A DNA stretch of 64,000 nt from Limnephilus marmoratus (taxonomy: Eukaryota > Arthropoda > Insecta > Trichoptera > Limnephilidae). The translations under genes were made by a program, and so were the position numbers. Positions 20,926-32,509 of this stretch are shown piece by piece (position 1 is the first letter of the stretch; each line of letters starts with the position of its first letter). The stretch covers positions 23,472,770 to 23,536,769 of the forward strand of contig OU862923.1 in NCBI GenBank assembly GCA_917880885.1, read 5' to 3'. A model generated the notes under the pieces. The model made no database searches and had not been told where the DNA came from. It was given only the letters and a program-made list of their open reading frames with translations.

Positions 20926-22274
20926 GAAATTGAGAAATTAAAAATGGGTTATAATGGGAAATCGGCATTTGAAATTAGGTTATAATAATAAAAGACTTAA
21001 AAATAATATCTAATACACGCGAGTACTTCATAAGCCAAAATCAACGTTCACAATGATTGTTTGTTAAATGTTTGAAAATTTCACCAAGAAGAGTTGTTTT
21101 ACAAAATTTGATAAAAACACACTTTTAGCATCTTCATTTAGATCTGTAACTTGCTGCCAAAAGAGTCAAAGTCAGTATTTAGAAATACATTTTTTGTTCG
21201 CCTTTAAGTTGGGTAACTCAAAAAACCTTTTAATTTTGAGAAAATATTTTTTTATTTTTGGGAGTCAATTTTACACTATAAAATGGATTTTTTTAAAATT
21301 AAAACTTGCATTAAAAGAGTAAACTCCAAATAAGTCTTGTGAAATTTTAACAACCGACATGAATCTAACCACAGATGACAATATAAATTATTTTAGCATA
21401 ATGCAAATTCTAACGAACTTGGAGAATATGTAAGGAGCTTAAAGTTATAGCCAAATATGTTCAGTTGACAAAAATTACATAATATTGCGTATTTATGTTT
21501 GAGAACCCCGAGAGAACGTCTTTAGTTCATACATTGATGGCACATCCTAACACACACATCATTTTAGTACGTGGCTCTGATAAATGCGCTAGTAACAAAC
21601 AGTGACCAAATAAATCGCTGGAAGGATTCTCCTGAAAGGAAATTTCTCCCTGGTGAGTATTTGGAGTACCAGGGCGAGTGGGAAACTCGTTCTAAGAATT
21701 TCCCTGCTTTTCACTGGAGGCAAATGGGACAATGAGATGACTTATGCAATGTGGAAGCGAAGAAATACTAAAAATAGAAGGTGAAAGAGAACTCCGAAAG
21801 ACTTAAGTGCACGACTGCCTCCTTTAAACGTGAGGCTTTGTCGCACGTCAGGGGATGCCTACGTATATTGAATTTCATTTTCATTTCACATTTATTTTCA
21901 GTCACTTAGTTGAAACAATTTTGAACTGTGATTTTCGCTTTCAGAAATCTCCCAGATAATTTTCTTGACCTACGAATAAGATATGAAGTTTTTACCTTGC
22001 GTAAATTGTCACCATATATTGACGAATTCATCGATATTCATATTGTCCCTGAATATTGAGGTAACATCTCAAAAAAAACACCATTAGATAGAAGAAGAAT
22101 TGATATCCATTAAACAAGGCATAATATAACCCCATACTTGCATGATCAAACCTTTATCTAATGTGTATAAATATTTATTTTATTTTTATCGCTGATACAC
22201 AAAAAAACTGGCCAACAGGAATCTCTAGATATTTAAATATTCTGTAGATACTCTTATTTAAGAGCGTTTAACCA
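20926..22274. other. No supported feature
   Basis: AT-rich sequence. An 84-residue frame at 21068-21322 is Phe/Lys-rich and unmatched. A GC-richer patch at 21640-21850 (CTCCCTGGTGAG onward) is not recognised. Confidence 0.4.
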
Positions 22275-22960
22275 GCCAGCGGACGAAAATCCACATTTCG
22301 TCAAAAGTTGTTCTAACGATCGTGCAGGGCGGATACAATGAGAAAGATTAATTATTCTCCGTACCAGCTTTTTAAAATTATAACTCAAGATCGAATTTAT
22401 TTCAATCCAAATTAGCTTTTATTTATACCTTCATCCAAAAATGCTGAAAGGCGTGATGATAAAACTATTAAAATAATGTACTTTTTGTAATTATTTTTTG
22501 ATTATAAGTATTTATCATTTTTCAATAATGTCTAAATTTAATAAGAATGTTAAAAAAATCTGAAATATATTAGTTTGTAAGTGCGCAAATCAATACACAA
22601 ATGGACCAATTTCCGTCAAGAAACACATGTACGTACATATTTTTTAATGATTTTATTGAAACTAAAATCAAAATTCTAAAACATGCGTTTGCTAGATAAT
22701 GTATTGATTATTTTACTGCATGATTATATTATTTGAAATGGGTGTGGTATAATACAAAATCTTTTTTGAAAATTTAATAAATCTCCCAACGACCTATGGA
22801 ATAACCTTATTATACTAAAAATTAAAAATTTTTCTCAAAATTTATTACATGCAAATGCTAGATAAAAGAACAATCTTTTGTGGAAAAGAGTCAATTCGTC
22901 TAAAATATTTTTTGAAAATGACGTATTTCCGGTTTTCTCTGGTAATGCCCTCTTAATGAT
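22275..22960. repeat. Dispersed repeat D, copy 2 (inverted to copy 1)
   Basis: Reverse-complement counterpart of 6940-7660; for example AAATGCTGAAAGGCGTG at 22440 and TTAATTATTCTCCGTA at 22350 match copy 1. Confidence 0.55.
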
Positions 22961-22999
22961 TTGCTGCACTTTTTTACTTTTATGAAACTATTGGCGAAC

Positions 23000-23225
23000 C
23001 TATGGAAATTTTAATATCCAATTAAATTAAAACAATATTAGCAAAATCAATCGAATATCTGAGAATAGAAAACTCAGAAAAACATACGGTCACATCTGGG
23101 ACACGAACCCAGGACCTTCGCCTTGCTGGGGCGTAACTCTAACGACTGAGCCAAGGTGTTCCATTCCAATTCGGTCATATTTAACTGTATCGTAATTCGA
23201 CTAAGAACTACCAATACTATCTTCA
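23000..23225 (-). mobile_element. SINE-B, single copy
   Basis: Minus-strand SINE-B with tail (ATATTAGCAAAATCAATCG), an ACGGTCACATCTGGGAC stretch, the tRNA-like core (complement of B box CGAACCCAGGAC, complement of A box GACTGAGCCAAG) and the 5' extension ending GACTAAGAACTACC. No plus-strand partner follows, unlike the other SINE-B loci. Confidence 0.7.
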
Positions 23226-24312
23226 TTTTCTTAAGGCTCTGCAACTGGGCCTGAAAAGAGGAAGATGGAGAGATACGAAATTACTAATGTTAGAGGAGAG
23301 CGCAAACATTTACAGCGACAAAATCGATGCTAAAATTGTGAAAATGTTTAATAAAACACGACTCGTTTAAAATAGAGCAAACATTTCGCAGGCATTATCT
23401 TAAACAGCATTTAAAGAAACACTGTGAATTTTTTCATACATATAACTTAAACAAATAACTGAAACAAACGTGTTTGTAATAATTTTTGGAGCATACTTTG
23501 CGATTTTTTCTATCGCGGGAATTTTGTATAATTTGCGTTTCGGCCCGGGCAAAGTCTAGATATTATCTTCAAGAATAACATATATTTTTTTAAGAGCTTT
23601 AAAAGTAATAAATCGGTACAAATCCGGGTTGCGGGCCCTTAACGCATATTTTTATTGGCTGCAATCTTTATATATGATTGCAAGATTCAAACCCGAACTA
23701 AATGCTACCTAGATAGTGTATTGAATACTTTTTATTTTTAACACGCGACATCCATACAAATACGTCAAAATTATTTAGGTTCAACACAAAGTCCTTTTTT
23801 GTTAAGATTTTATAATATTAAAAAAAACTCGTCTACGGTTAAAATATGAAAGGTAAAATTAATTGAAATAAAGTGCAGACGAGTGTGACAGATATAAAAT
23901 GATATTTCTCTTCAGGATGTCAGATATTTATTAACATAAGAAAAAAATTTTCAGTGCTAGATAATTTTTTTTAAAGTTGACATTATTTTAAGAAGTTGAC
24001 TCTGCGCAAACACTGTTTCATTATTTACGTGTTATTTTTGGATTTACTCTCTTTTATTTCCCTCTTGACCTTTGTTTACCGAAGTGGGCAGATCACTTTT
24101 TACTCCATGAAAAAATGAAAGCTTCTCAATTGTGACGTTATTCAACCTTTTTTATGAATTTCCAAGCATAAGTTGGCATCACTGAACAGATACCATCTAA
24201 AAGGGTGATTTATATGGATGCAAAATAAAACCGATGTTATCAATTCACACAAGACCTCCCGACTCCCAGGACAAAGACTGGCTAGAGAAATTGATTACCT
24301 ATTTAAGAAATT
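23226..24312. other. No supported gene; one shared 30-mer
   Basis: AT-rich. The text TGATTGCAAGATTCAAACCC at 23674 recurs (one change) at 39977 in the same orientation and continues into CGAACTAAATG in both, so part of the region around 23600-23705 belongs to the same repeat as the middle of 39228-40245. Confidence 0.4.
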
Positions 24313-25282
24313 TAACAATTTTGGAGGCGGTATGGGTACAACACCTCTGCCATAGGTCACCTCAAGTGGTTCGCTATATTTGGTGACTTAGCAGGGGTGC
24401 CGGGGTTCATGAGGTGAGGTTAGTCTAGGTCTTGGCGGCCGATGCGTGTGCCCACCTGTGGTGGGCAGGATCGAGAGAGACTGATTGAGGGAGGTGTTTT
24501 ATCCTCTTCAGTCAGAATCTATCGACCCACCGCCTTGCACCGCAGTTGAAGGGATGGATTCAAACGTCCTTCAATCATGGACACACTGATCCCCATATTC
24601 GCACCCACCCCTCATCTCATACCTTTTTCTTTCCCAGAACTTCCTATCCTTACCTTCCTTAATAAAAAATCCTCACAACATCCCCTAAAATGACATAATC
24701 TTCTTCTTCCTTTGCGCTGTCCCAACTCATTGCCTAGGTAGGCTGTTGGGGTCGGCTCTTCTCGTTCTCAGGTTGTAATATCTTCTGTTCTGGGTATCGC
24801 CTTCATCCAGGCCGTTTCTCCGAAGAATTTTGGAACATTGAGTCGTCCAGGAGTTCTTCGGTCTTCCTTTGGATGACTGTCGATGAAGCTCCATAGACAT
24901 TGCCGGCCTCACTCTGTGGTCTGATGGTCTCCGTCTTATATGTCCATACCATCTCAACTGTCGTTCTTCCAGCTTGCTATATATGTCTGTGACACCCAGG
25001 CTACCACGAATGCGTGAACTTTTGATCTTATCTTTTAATGATACTCCTGCCGACCATCTAAGCATTCGCATTTCTGCTGTTTCAAGTTGCCTAGTATAGG
25101 AGTTGTACATAGTCCAGCATTCGGAGCCATACATTATTGCGGGTCTTACAATGGTCTGGCATATTTTCTTACAATGGTCTGGTATATTTATATTTATTTA
25201 TATTTATATCCCTAAAATGACATAATCCCTGAGGGAAATTATTTTCCTCAGGCCCTCCTGTGTGGAGCTAATGCAAAAAAAG
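24313..25282 (+). mobile_element. Retroposon C, copy 2, split by an RTE
   Basis: The element starts TTTTGGAGGCGG, runs to 24682, and resumes after the inserted RTE at 25228 (CCTGAGGGAAATTATTTTCC) to an A-rich tail (GCAAAAAAAGAAAAAAAA, 25266-25283). The uninterrupted copy at 55414 shows the joined order, which confirms the split. Confidence 0.8.
24701..25209 (-). pseudogene. RTE-clade RT C-terminus, 5' truncated insertion
   Basis: The minus-strand frame (24727-25134, 135 residues) reads MYGSECWT, LETAEMRMLRW, then KLEERQLRWYGHIRR and GRPKNSW. This order (YG.E.W / E..EMR.LR / R.LRW.GH..R / GRP...W) is the C-terminal region of RTE and related apurinic-endonuclease-type non-LTR reverse transcriptases. 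The catalytic palm is absent. The 3' end is the AGGAAGAAGAA-type tail at 24701. CCCTAAAATGACATAATC is duplicated exactly on both sides (24683-24700, 25210-25227), so the insertion is recent. At the 5' end TCTTACAATGGTCTGG occurs twice (25144, 25167) before AT filler. Confidence 0.9.
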
Positions 25283-25283
25283 A

Positions 25284-26035
25284 AAAAAAATCGATATTTA
25301 AAAATTGTATCGATTCCATCTGAAGTAAGGGAAATATGACCTTGCTTTGGGCTCAAGGATACCCCCTTCTATCGGTAATCTCTTCAACAACTGGCATATT
25401 TATTTCCCTCAGTCTTTGTTCGATTTTAAGGTTCCTTGGATTGCCTACCGAGCACAAGGAAGGGTATGTTTCAGTCTGTTATTCTAGACACGTCCATTCG
25501 ATATTATTTTGCCGGTTAGGTAGATTTAACAATGAATGGAAGAAACGTAAGAAGGTAAAATGAAGAATAATTTTTTTTTTTAATTTGTGGGCGTATTAAT
25601 AAAAAAGTTAATTAATAATGTTTTCTGTTTAAAGACGCAAGAAATGTACAGCAGGAAATAAAAGCAAGAAAAATCATAACTTTAGAAAAAGAATTAGTGA
25701 GCAAGGTGATAATGCATCACCCATCTAAACACATATAAAGAGCGGAAAAGAGTAAGTCAATAAAGGAACGCATAGAAAATAAAACGCGTTAAAGTGGTCA
25801 GAGTAAATATTCTGTACATTCGAGGATGCCAAGGCAAAGTAAATCGAGTTGGTACTTGTTGATAGGAATAACAGGTAAGTACAAATGAGTTTGTTGACGC
25901 AAATATACATACCTTTCCTCATATACGTACCTTTGCATTCCTACCTATTCTATCTACCCACCTAAACCCTTTCGTGCTGGCAACAATACTCGGACTAGTC
26001 ACAAATTACGATAATAATTTCTACCAGTCCGGAGT
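25284..26035. other. No supported feature
   Basis: AT-rich; short frames at 25336-25563 and 25725-25922 have no recognisable domain. Confidence 0.4.
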
Positions 26036-26720
26036 CTAAGTGTGTTATGTGCGTTGTGATGGTTCATACTAACCTCTCTGTGCATCCACTATTAAACGAG
26101 TCTAAGTGTGTTATGAGCGTTGTGATGTTCGATATTAACCTTTCTGTGCATCCACTATTAAATGAGTCTAAATGTGTTATGTTAAGAGCGTTGTGATGTT
26201 CCATATTAACCTCTCCGTGCATCCACTATTAAATGAGTCTAAGTGTGTTATGAGCGTTGTGATGTTCGATATTAACCTTTCTGTGCATCCACTTTTAAAT
26301 GAGTCTAAATGTGTTATGAGCGTTGTGATGTTCCATATTAACCTCTCCGTGCATCCACATTAAATGAGTCTAAGTCTTGTTTTGTGCGTTGTGATGGTCC
26401 ATACAAACCTCTCTGTGCATCCACTATTAAAGGAGTCTAAGTGTGTCATGAGCGTTGTGATGGTCGATATTAACCTCTCTATGCATCCACTATTAAAGGA
26501 GTCTAAGTGTGTTATGGGCGTCGTGATGGTCCATATTAAACTTCTCTATGCATCCACTAGGAGTCTAAGTGTGTTATGTGCGTTGTGATGGTCCATATTA
26601 ATCTCTCCGTGCATCCACTGTTAAAGGAGTCTTATGTGCGTTGTGATGGTCCTTACTAATCTCTCTGTACATCCACTATTAAAGGAGGCTAAGTGTATTA
26701 TGTGCTCTGATCGCAATGAT
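26036..26720 (+). repeat. ~66-bp minisatellite, about ten copies
   Basis: The unit contains TGTGTTATGAGCGTTGTGAT, a CCATATTAACCTCTCTGTGC stretch and ATCCACTATTAAA. Start points near 26041 and 26107 give a period of 66. Since 66 is a multiple of three, frames at 26172-26363 and 26364-26588 repeat a 22-residue motif with INLSVHPLL; they are by-products. Later copies become irregular (shortened spacers), typical of decay at an array edge. Confidence 0.9.
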
Positions 26721-27807
26721 CTACAGTGATCTCTCGATGCATTCAACATTAAGTTAAAGAAGTCTATTATTAATTGCTGTGCTGTGACCTTGCACCCTCA
26801 GTTCTTAATTAATAATTATCTTGTTTTCTCAAGTGTTTGTGTGGTGATAACCGCTGGAGGTGTCCCTGGAGGCCGTGAGATCAACCAGGGGGAAGGATTT
26901 GTCATCACAACCGAATGACGTTTGGTAAGCCAGATCCTGCCCAATTCTATATTATTATCCAGTATATTTTGTGTCGGCATCAAAGTCTAAAAAAAAACAA
27001 TTTAATTACAGTCGACTATTTGAATCGTAGCGAATCTGGGTAACATGATTTATTTGCGATTACAGAGTCTGCGTATGAATGTAGATGACAAAAGTTTTGT
27101 GAGTTAGCATAGAATTCTGTGGCGTTTTATCTTCCGACTTCCACAGCGCAAAAATGGCGAATATTATTCGTTTTTTCATCGGCACAGAATACATTACTAA
27201 AAATTAAAGTACTCGTTAACAAGATATTCAATTTGCTATAGCGAAGTTACAAATCCAGTGAAGCAAAGCATTTTGTTCGATTGGTTACATAAATAAATTT
27301 GATTTCTGGCAGTCCTGAGTAACCAAAGTCCCATCAGTTCTCAAAACAAGAAATCTTGAGCAGTATTTAGATAATAGAAAGTGAAAAAAAAACACCAACG
27401 ACATTTATGTTAGAAAAATCCTGGTAAAAATATTTACCCCATTCGACGGAAAAATGAAAAAAAGTGTAACCCAGTTTTCATAGAAATATATACACTTGGT
27501 ATTAGATCTATTTCAACAACCAGTCTTGTGCTTGAAAAAAATATGTCAAAGCTGTTGGTCTATTTCCAACCAAAAAAATTCCAGCGTTCGAATTCCGAAA
27601 ACCTAAAATCAAACAATTTACAGTGCCGTCCATTCGATTTTTGTCATTTTTTATTAAAAACCAATCACCAACACTTTATCCCCGTGTCGCCCCGGCTTTA
27701 GCGAGCTTACCTGGGCTTTCCGTGCAAAAAGCCCTTTCACGCCATCCGCGCCCTACAAAGTTAAGGCCCTAAATGAGTTTTCACTCGACGGGATAGTGTT
27801 ATGAGGA
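26721..27807. other. No supported gene
   Basis: A GC-richer patch at 26840-26920 (CGCTGGAGGTGTCCCTGGAG) and another at 27680-27770 are not recognised. The rest is AT-rich. Confidence 0.4.
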
Positions 27808-28147
27808 CTAACTCTGTTACCGCTGTGTGTGCGCTGTCTGTAGCGGCTAAAAGGTACCAGGATCGATTCTTGATGCGAAAGGAAATATATACAGTTACTT
27901 GTGTGTTCTAAAAGTAATTGTGTTACTTGTAGAATTGATCGTTGATTTGGGATAAGCTATGTTGTCTATTTTTAGAATGATGTTGCTTCACTAAAACTCA
28001 AAGTACATAATGACACAAATTTGGAGCAATGACTGTAGCGGCTAATAGGCACTCGGATCGATTCTTAATTCGAGAGGAAAAAGATTATTGTGTTTGATAT
28101 ATTGCTACTATTGTGTTTCTAAAAATTGTGTTTTTTTATTTTTTTTT

Positions 28148-29095
28148 TTATAGTGATACCTCACAAGAGTCTCAGCTGCTCCCGTCTTGAGCCAGTGAGA
28201 CTATGGCATCCCCAATTGGGATTTGTTGTGAGGATGAAGGTAGTGGGGAGGGGAAGGAGATAGAGAAGAGGAAGATGGGGAAGTACCCGGCTATTAAGAA
28301 CTGGTCACCAGACACGGCTAATGCCATTTCAAGTAATGTTTCAATTCCGAATGGTGATCTTACACCAGGGCGATACTGAGAGTTTCTTCCACTCTGGAAC
28401 GTGCCGCAAATCATTATCATTACATTATTATTATTACATAGTATAAAATGAAGTCGCTCAAAATGTATGTGCGCGTTAATTTTTTAAACTACGTAACGGA
28501 TTTTCATACAGTTTTCACCAATAGATAGAGTGATTGAAGAGCAATGTTTATATGTATAAAACATGTAAATTATATTAGAGAAAAGCCTAGAAATTCAAAG
28601 AAAACATATTTTTGTGCTATTTAAAACGGCTGGCGGGCCGTACTATAGTCACTTTTGAAATTCGTTCTACGGAAGAAATTGGAAAATAGATGTCCTAGAG
28701 TAAGTAGGTATTTGATTTTCCCTTTTCAAATATCCAGTGTTGCATTGCAGCATTGTATAATTAGTGGCGAGTTAATTAGTTTATATGTATAATACATGCT
28801 TATTATAGTAGAGAAAAGCCGATAAATTCAAATATTTAATTCAGGCAGCGGGCAGCGGGCAGCTGGCAAGCGGGTGGTGTGGATTTTATAAAGATTGGGT
28901 AATGGCGTTGTGTATCGTTAGCCACAGCAACGTGTGGCCGGGTCTGCTAGTATATTATATATTATTTTTTTTAAATGAATAAATTGTGAAATAATACAAA
29001 TTAATTAAGTTTATTTACCACGCCGGGATTCGATCCCGCGACCTTCGGAATGCTAGTCAAGAGCCTTACCGCTGGACTACGCCGGCCGTCTTACG
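28148..29095 (-). mobile_element. SINE-A split by a Helitron
   Basis: 28951-29095 holds the tRNA-like head on the minus strand: A box near GTCCAGCGGTAAGG, B box GGATCGAATCCCGG. 28148-28434 holds the body and 3' end (GTCTCAGCTGCTCCCGTC at the plus-strand left edge next to a T-run). The two parts join in the same order as the intact copy at 9241-9611 when 28435-28950 is removed. Confidence 0.8.
28435..28950 (+). mobile_element. Non-autonomous Helitron, family 1, copy 2
   Basis: The 3' end has a perfect hairpin (GCCACA, loop GCAACG, TGTGGC, 28921-28938), CGGGTCTG and CTAG at 28947-28950, followed by T. The copy is longer than that at 6414 because of an internal duplicated or inserted stretch: TTTATATGTATAA...AGAGAAAAGCC occurs at 28549 and again at 28782. 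No protein coding. It sits inside a SINE-A. Confidence 0.85.
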
Positions 29096-29600
29096 TGGGT
29101 TATTGCATTTGGATTCTAAATAAGCCATCTTGTCTATTTCTAGAAGGAGGTTGTTTCTTACTAAAACTCAACTATAGGACGAAACGGATTCTGTTGATCA
29201 CATAAAGCTGTTATTGGCGTTGTGTGAATCGACTAAAGGGCACTTGGTTCGATTCTTAATGCAAAGGTAAAGAGATTCTGCTACTCGTGTTACGTAAAGA
29301 GAATGTGTTTCTTGGGGTATTGATTGTGGATTCGGAATAGCCATGTTGCCTATTTTTAATATGATGTTTTTTCTTATTAAAACTCAACATACAGGATGAC
29401 ACAGACACTAGGGCTGTTAGTAGCGGTGTGTTAGTAGCGAGTAAGAGGCACTAAGATCGATTCTTAGAGATTATAGTACTTGTGTTTCTAAAAGTTATTG
29501 TTTTACTTGAGGTATTGATCGTGGGCTCGGGATCGGCCTACTTATCTATTGTTAGAATGTTATTGTATCTTTAAGAATTACTAACTGAGAACTAAGTATC

Positions 29601-29945
29601 TAACTAACTGAAAACGTCAACATTTTGGCATGATAGATAGATAGATAATAGATAGATATCGAGACTTAGCCCGTCGGTATCGGTAAGCAATCAACCTAAA
29701 CCAACGACTGCGCAGAGAAGTAAAGTTCTATACGGTTTACAGAGCAGCAATTGTAGAAATTTTCTGCGCATGGTCTTCGATTCATATTGATTTTTCACCG
29801 ATACCGACCCGGTGGGACGACCGCTTAAGTTACTCATATTTAATAAATTTTACGTTTTTAACACGTAATAAAAAATATTATTTCTCTTGATTGATTGATA
29901 ATGACCGACACTTCCAATTCTGAAAAATACAAATAAATAATTTTC
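29601..29945. other. Small microsatellite, no gene
   Basis: A GATA-type microsatellite lies at 29631-29660. An imperfect inverted pair (CCGTCGGTATCGGT at 29681, ACCGATACCGACCCGG at 29797) brackets 130 bases of unassigned sequence. Confidence 0.5.
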
Positions 29946-30261
29946 CATTCAATTAAATGAAGACAATATTAGCGAAACTCAATCGAAAATCTGAAAACAG
30001 AAAAATTAGGAAAAAATACGGTCACATCACGGTCAGAAACTTCGTCATGCCGGGGCGCAGCTCCACCAACATCTTAATGTGTCCCTATTCGATTCGGTCA
30101 TATTTAACTGTATCATGCTTCGATGCTTGATTCGAGTCCTAGATGTGACTGTATCTTTTTTTTATTTTTCTGTTTTCAGATTTTTGATTGAATTTCGCCA
30201 ATATTGTCTTCATTTAATTATATATTAGAATTTGAGGTTTTACTCAATAAGCTAAAAATAA
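29946..30261. mobile_element. SINE-B inverted pair 2 with target duplication
   Basis: A minus-strand SINE-B (29946-30105) and a plus-strand SINE-B 3' half (about 30118-30261) lie head to head. The unit as a whole is flanked by AAATAAATAATTTTC at 29931-29945 and again at 30262-30276. A duplication around the whole pair suggests it was inserted as one unit rather than by two independent events, although the AT-rich content weakens this. Confidence 0.7.
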
Positions 30262-30276
30262 AAATAAATAATTTTC

Positions 30277-30835
30277 TGTTAAAATATTATGTTATATGTA
30301 GGTAGATTATCGTAGAATTTGTTCAAACCAACAGCTTCGATAAATTCGAAGCAAATGCGAGTTCTACCTAGAGTTCATTGAACCAGAGAGAGCTACAGAC
30401 GCGCAAATGAAATTAATATTTTTATAATAATAACAGTTTGAATTTTAAAACCCACATCATTACATCACCGTCTTTAATATAATGTGATTAGTTGTATTAA
30501 TTACTAAAGAGCTTTGGTTTCAATAAAAACAACAGGAAAGAAAATTATTTTTCAATTTTACCTTCCTAGCAAAATAATCTTATCTTCCTATCAACAGCGT
30601 CATCTGCTCTAACGTCCCATCGCTTGTAGCTAATATCGGTGAACATACTCGACTTAATATTAATAAGGGGATTCCATTGACAGTTCATGCTCAAGGTAGG
30701 CACTTCGATTCATTGAACCTTATTTTTGAGGTCCCAGATAGGCAAATGAAAATAATTAACTATTTAAGATGGATTTAAAATAAGAAAATTTTATTGGTTG
30801 GTAGCCACCAGTTTAGACCCGAGGCACCAAACTGA
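30277..30835. other. No supported gene
   Basis: AT-rich text. It may include decayed 5' sequence of the following retrotransposon, but nothing is readable before about 30836. Confidence 0.4.
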
Positions 30836-32010
30836 TGTAGTTTACACCGACTTTGCCAAAGCATTTGACCGTGTTAACCATACACTTCTGAGGAAAATGT
30901 TAAAATAGGCTTCGATCTACAACACTGAACTTTTTCTCATCGTATTTATAAATCCAGAAGCCAATTTGTTTCGATAAATGGACAAAATTCAAAAAAATTC
31001 CAAGCCCAATCTGGAATTCCTCAAGGGTCTAACCTTGGACCTATGTTGTTTCTAATAGTTATAGATGACATCCAAAACTGTGTTAGGAACGGCAAATGTC
31101 TACTATTTGCGATGACGTCAAAATTATGATGGAAATTTTGCAACAAGATTGCTTTAAAATGCAAACTGATCTGGATGCACTATCTGAATGGTCGTTGGCA
31201 AACAAATTAGATTTTAACACAAATAAATGTGTCACAATGTCCTTCACTCGTTGTAAAAACATTATAATTTACGATTATAAAATAAAAGGCGAAACGTTAT
31301 CACGTGTAAAATCCGTGAAGGATCTCGGTGTCGTCTTTGATCCCGAACTGACATTCTCTTGCCATATATCGCAGCTCACTCAGTCTTGCTACAAATTTCT
31401 TGGATTCATCATCAGGACTTGTAAGCAATTAACCAAGAAGCTATGCTAGCGTTATTCAATGGCATACTGAGAAGCAAGCTGGAGTACGCGAGCGATGTTT
31501 GGGCACCGTACCACCAGAAGTACATTGATATGTTAGAGCAAATCCAGAAGAAATTCCTCAGGTATGTTTATATGCAGAAGCATGGAACCTATCCAAGGTT
31601 CATGCACCATGTTGACTTACTTGAGGAAACTGATTCTGTGAGCCTAGAAACCAGAAGGAAAGCAAGTCTTGCTATTCTGTCTTTCAAAATTTGGAACAAT
31701 TTCATCAATAGCCCATTTCTCTTGGGATGCTATGATTTATATGTACCAGACCACTACAGCCGAAGTGACATCATGACTTATTTAAAGTACCGAGTGGCAG
31801 GACAGACGTCTTGGCAAAGCATAGCATGACGAGGGGAGTGGTGCTGTTAAATGAAATTGCAAACCATTTGGATGTAAGTGGCTGTTCTTTATATGCCTTA
31901 AAAACATTATTAAAGAGTCACTTGCCTAAATGCTGACAGGGGAACTAAATTGTACTGTAATTGGAATTATTCTGTTGTACAATAATAATAAAAAATAAAA
32001 AATAAATTGT
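30836..32010 (+). pseudogene. Jockey/CR1-like RT pseudogene
   Basis: The reverse transcriptase is readable from the palm: DVVYTDFAKAFDRVNHTLL (first catalytic Asp), then in another frame SGIPQGSNLGPMLF, then CLLFA and DDVKIM, where the catalytic FADD box is split by a 1-nt deletion at about 31108. 31096-31449 continues with WSLANKLDFNTNKC and VKDLGVVFD, and 31443-31829 with SKLEYASDVWAPYH and QKKFLRY, ending at a stop after WQSIA. A second frameshift lies at about 31440 and another between 30905 and 30960. The 3' end is A-rich (31978-32008). The endonuclease half is lost. Confidence 0.85.
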
Positions 32011-32105
32011 TATCAAAGAAAGTAAAGGAAAAATACTAAGATAATTTCTCAGAGAGCAGTAGGGAGATGGAGCCCAGATTACAAACTTTTCTATCGGTTT
32101 ATTCA

Positions 32106-32480
32106 TGGTTGAGTGGTTACGATCCTTGGCTACGAATTCTGAGGTCGCGGGTTCAATGGCATGCACAAGTAAATGTTATTTGGTTAATATAAGTTCATTT
32201 CATGTTTTATTCATTTAAAACAATGCGTATATAATATATTTGCGGCACGTTACGGCGTGTTACACTTTCAGCATCGCCCTGCTGAAAGACCACCATTCAT
32301 TAAAATGGTTTTAGACGTGTTTGATGACCAGATCTGATTAGCCAGATACTTACACAACTTACACTTCTCCATCTTCTTTCTCTTCCCACTACCTTCAGCC
32401 TCAGAACATACTCCAATTGGGGATGCCATAGTCTCACTGGTGCCAGGCGGTTAGAAACGGTTAGGAATCTTGTGCGGAAC
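32106..32480 (+). mobile_element. SINE-A, near full length
   Basis: Head with A box near TTGAGTGGTTACG and B box GGGTTCAATGGC, linker, ATTTGCGGCACGTTACG, CAGCATCGCCCTGCTG, GACCAGATCTGATTAGCC, a pyrimidine-rich block, GGGGATGCCATAGTCTC and a divergent 3' end. The B box has one change from consensus. Confidence 0.7.
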
Positions 32481-32509
32481 TCGAATAAGAATTGGAATAA
32501 AATAAGTTC

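Larger units (their letters stand above)
27808..29600 (+). repeat. ~205-bp degenerate tandem array, interrupted
   Basis: Four units are recognisable at about 27808-28022, 28022-28140 resumed at 29096-29195, 29195-29395 and 29400-29600. Each has a tRNA-like start (TAGCGGCTAA...GGATCGATTCTT), TGTGTTTCTAAAAGTTATTG, GGTATTGATCGTGG, GCCATGTTGTCTATTTTTAG and ACTAAAACTCAACATA. 28141-29095 is foreign: a SINE-A on the minus strand that is itself split by a Helitron. The units are about 20-25% diverged. Confidence 0.75.

Noticed and set aside
26172..26588. Two open frames with repeating INLSVHPLL as a small repetitive protein gene.
   Set aside because: They follow entirely from a 66-bp tandem repeat, whose period is a multiple of three.
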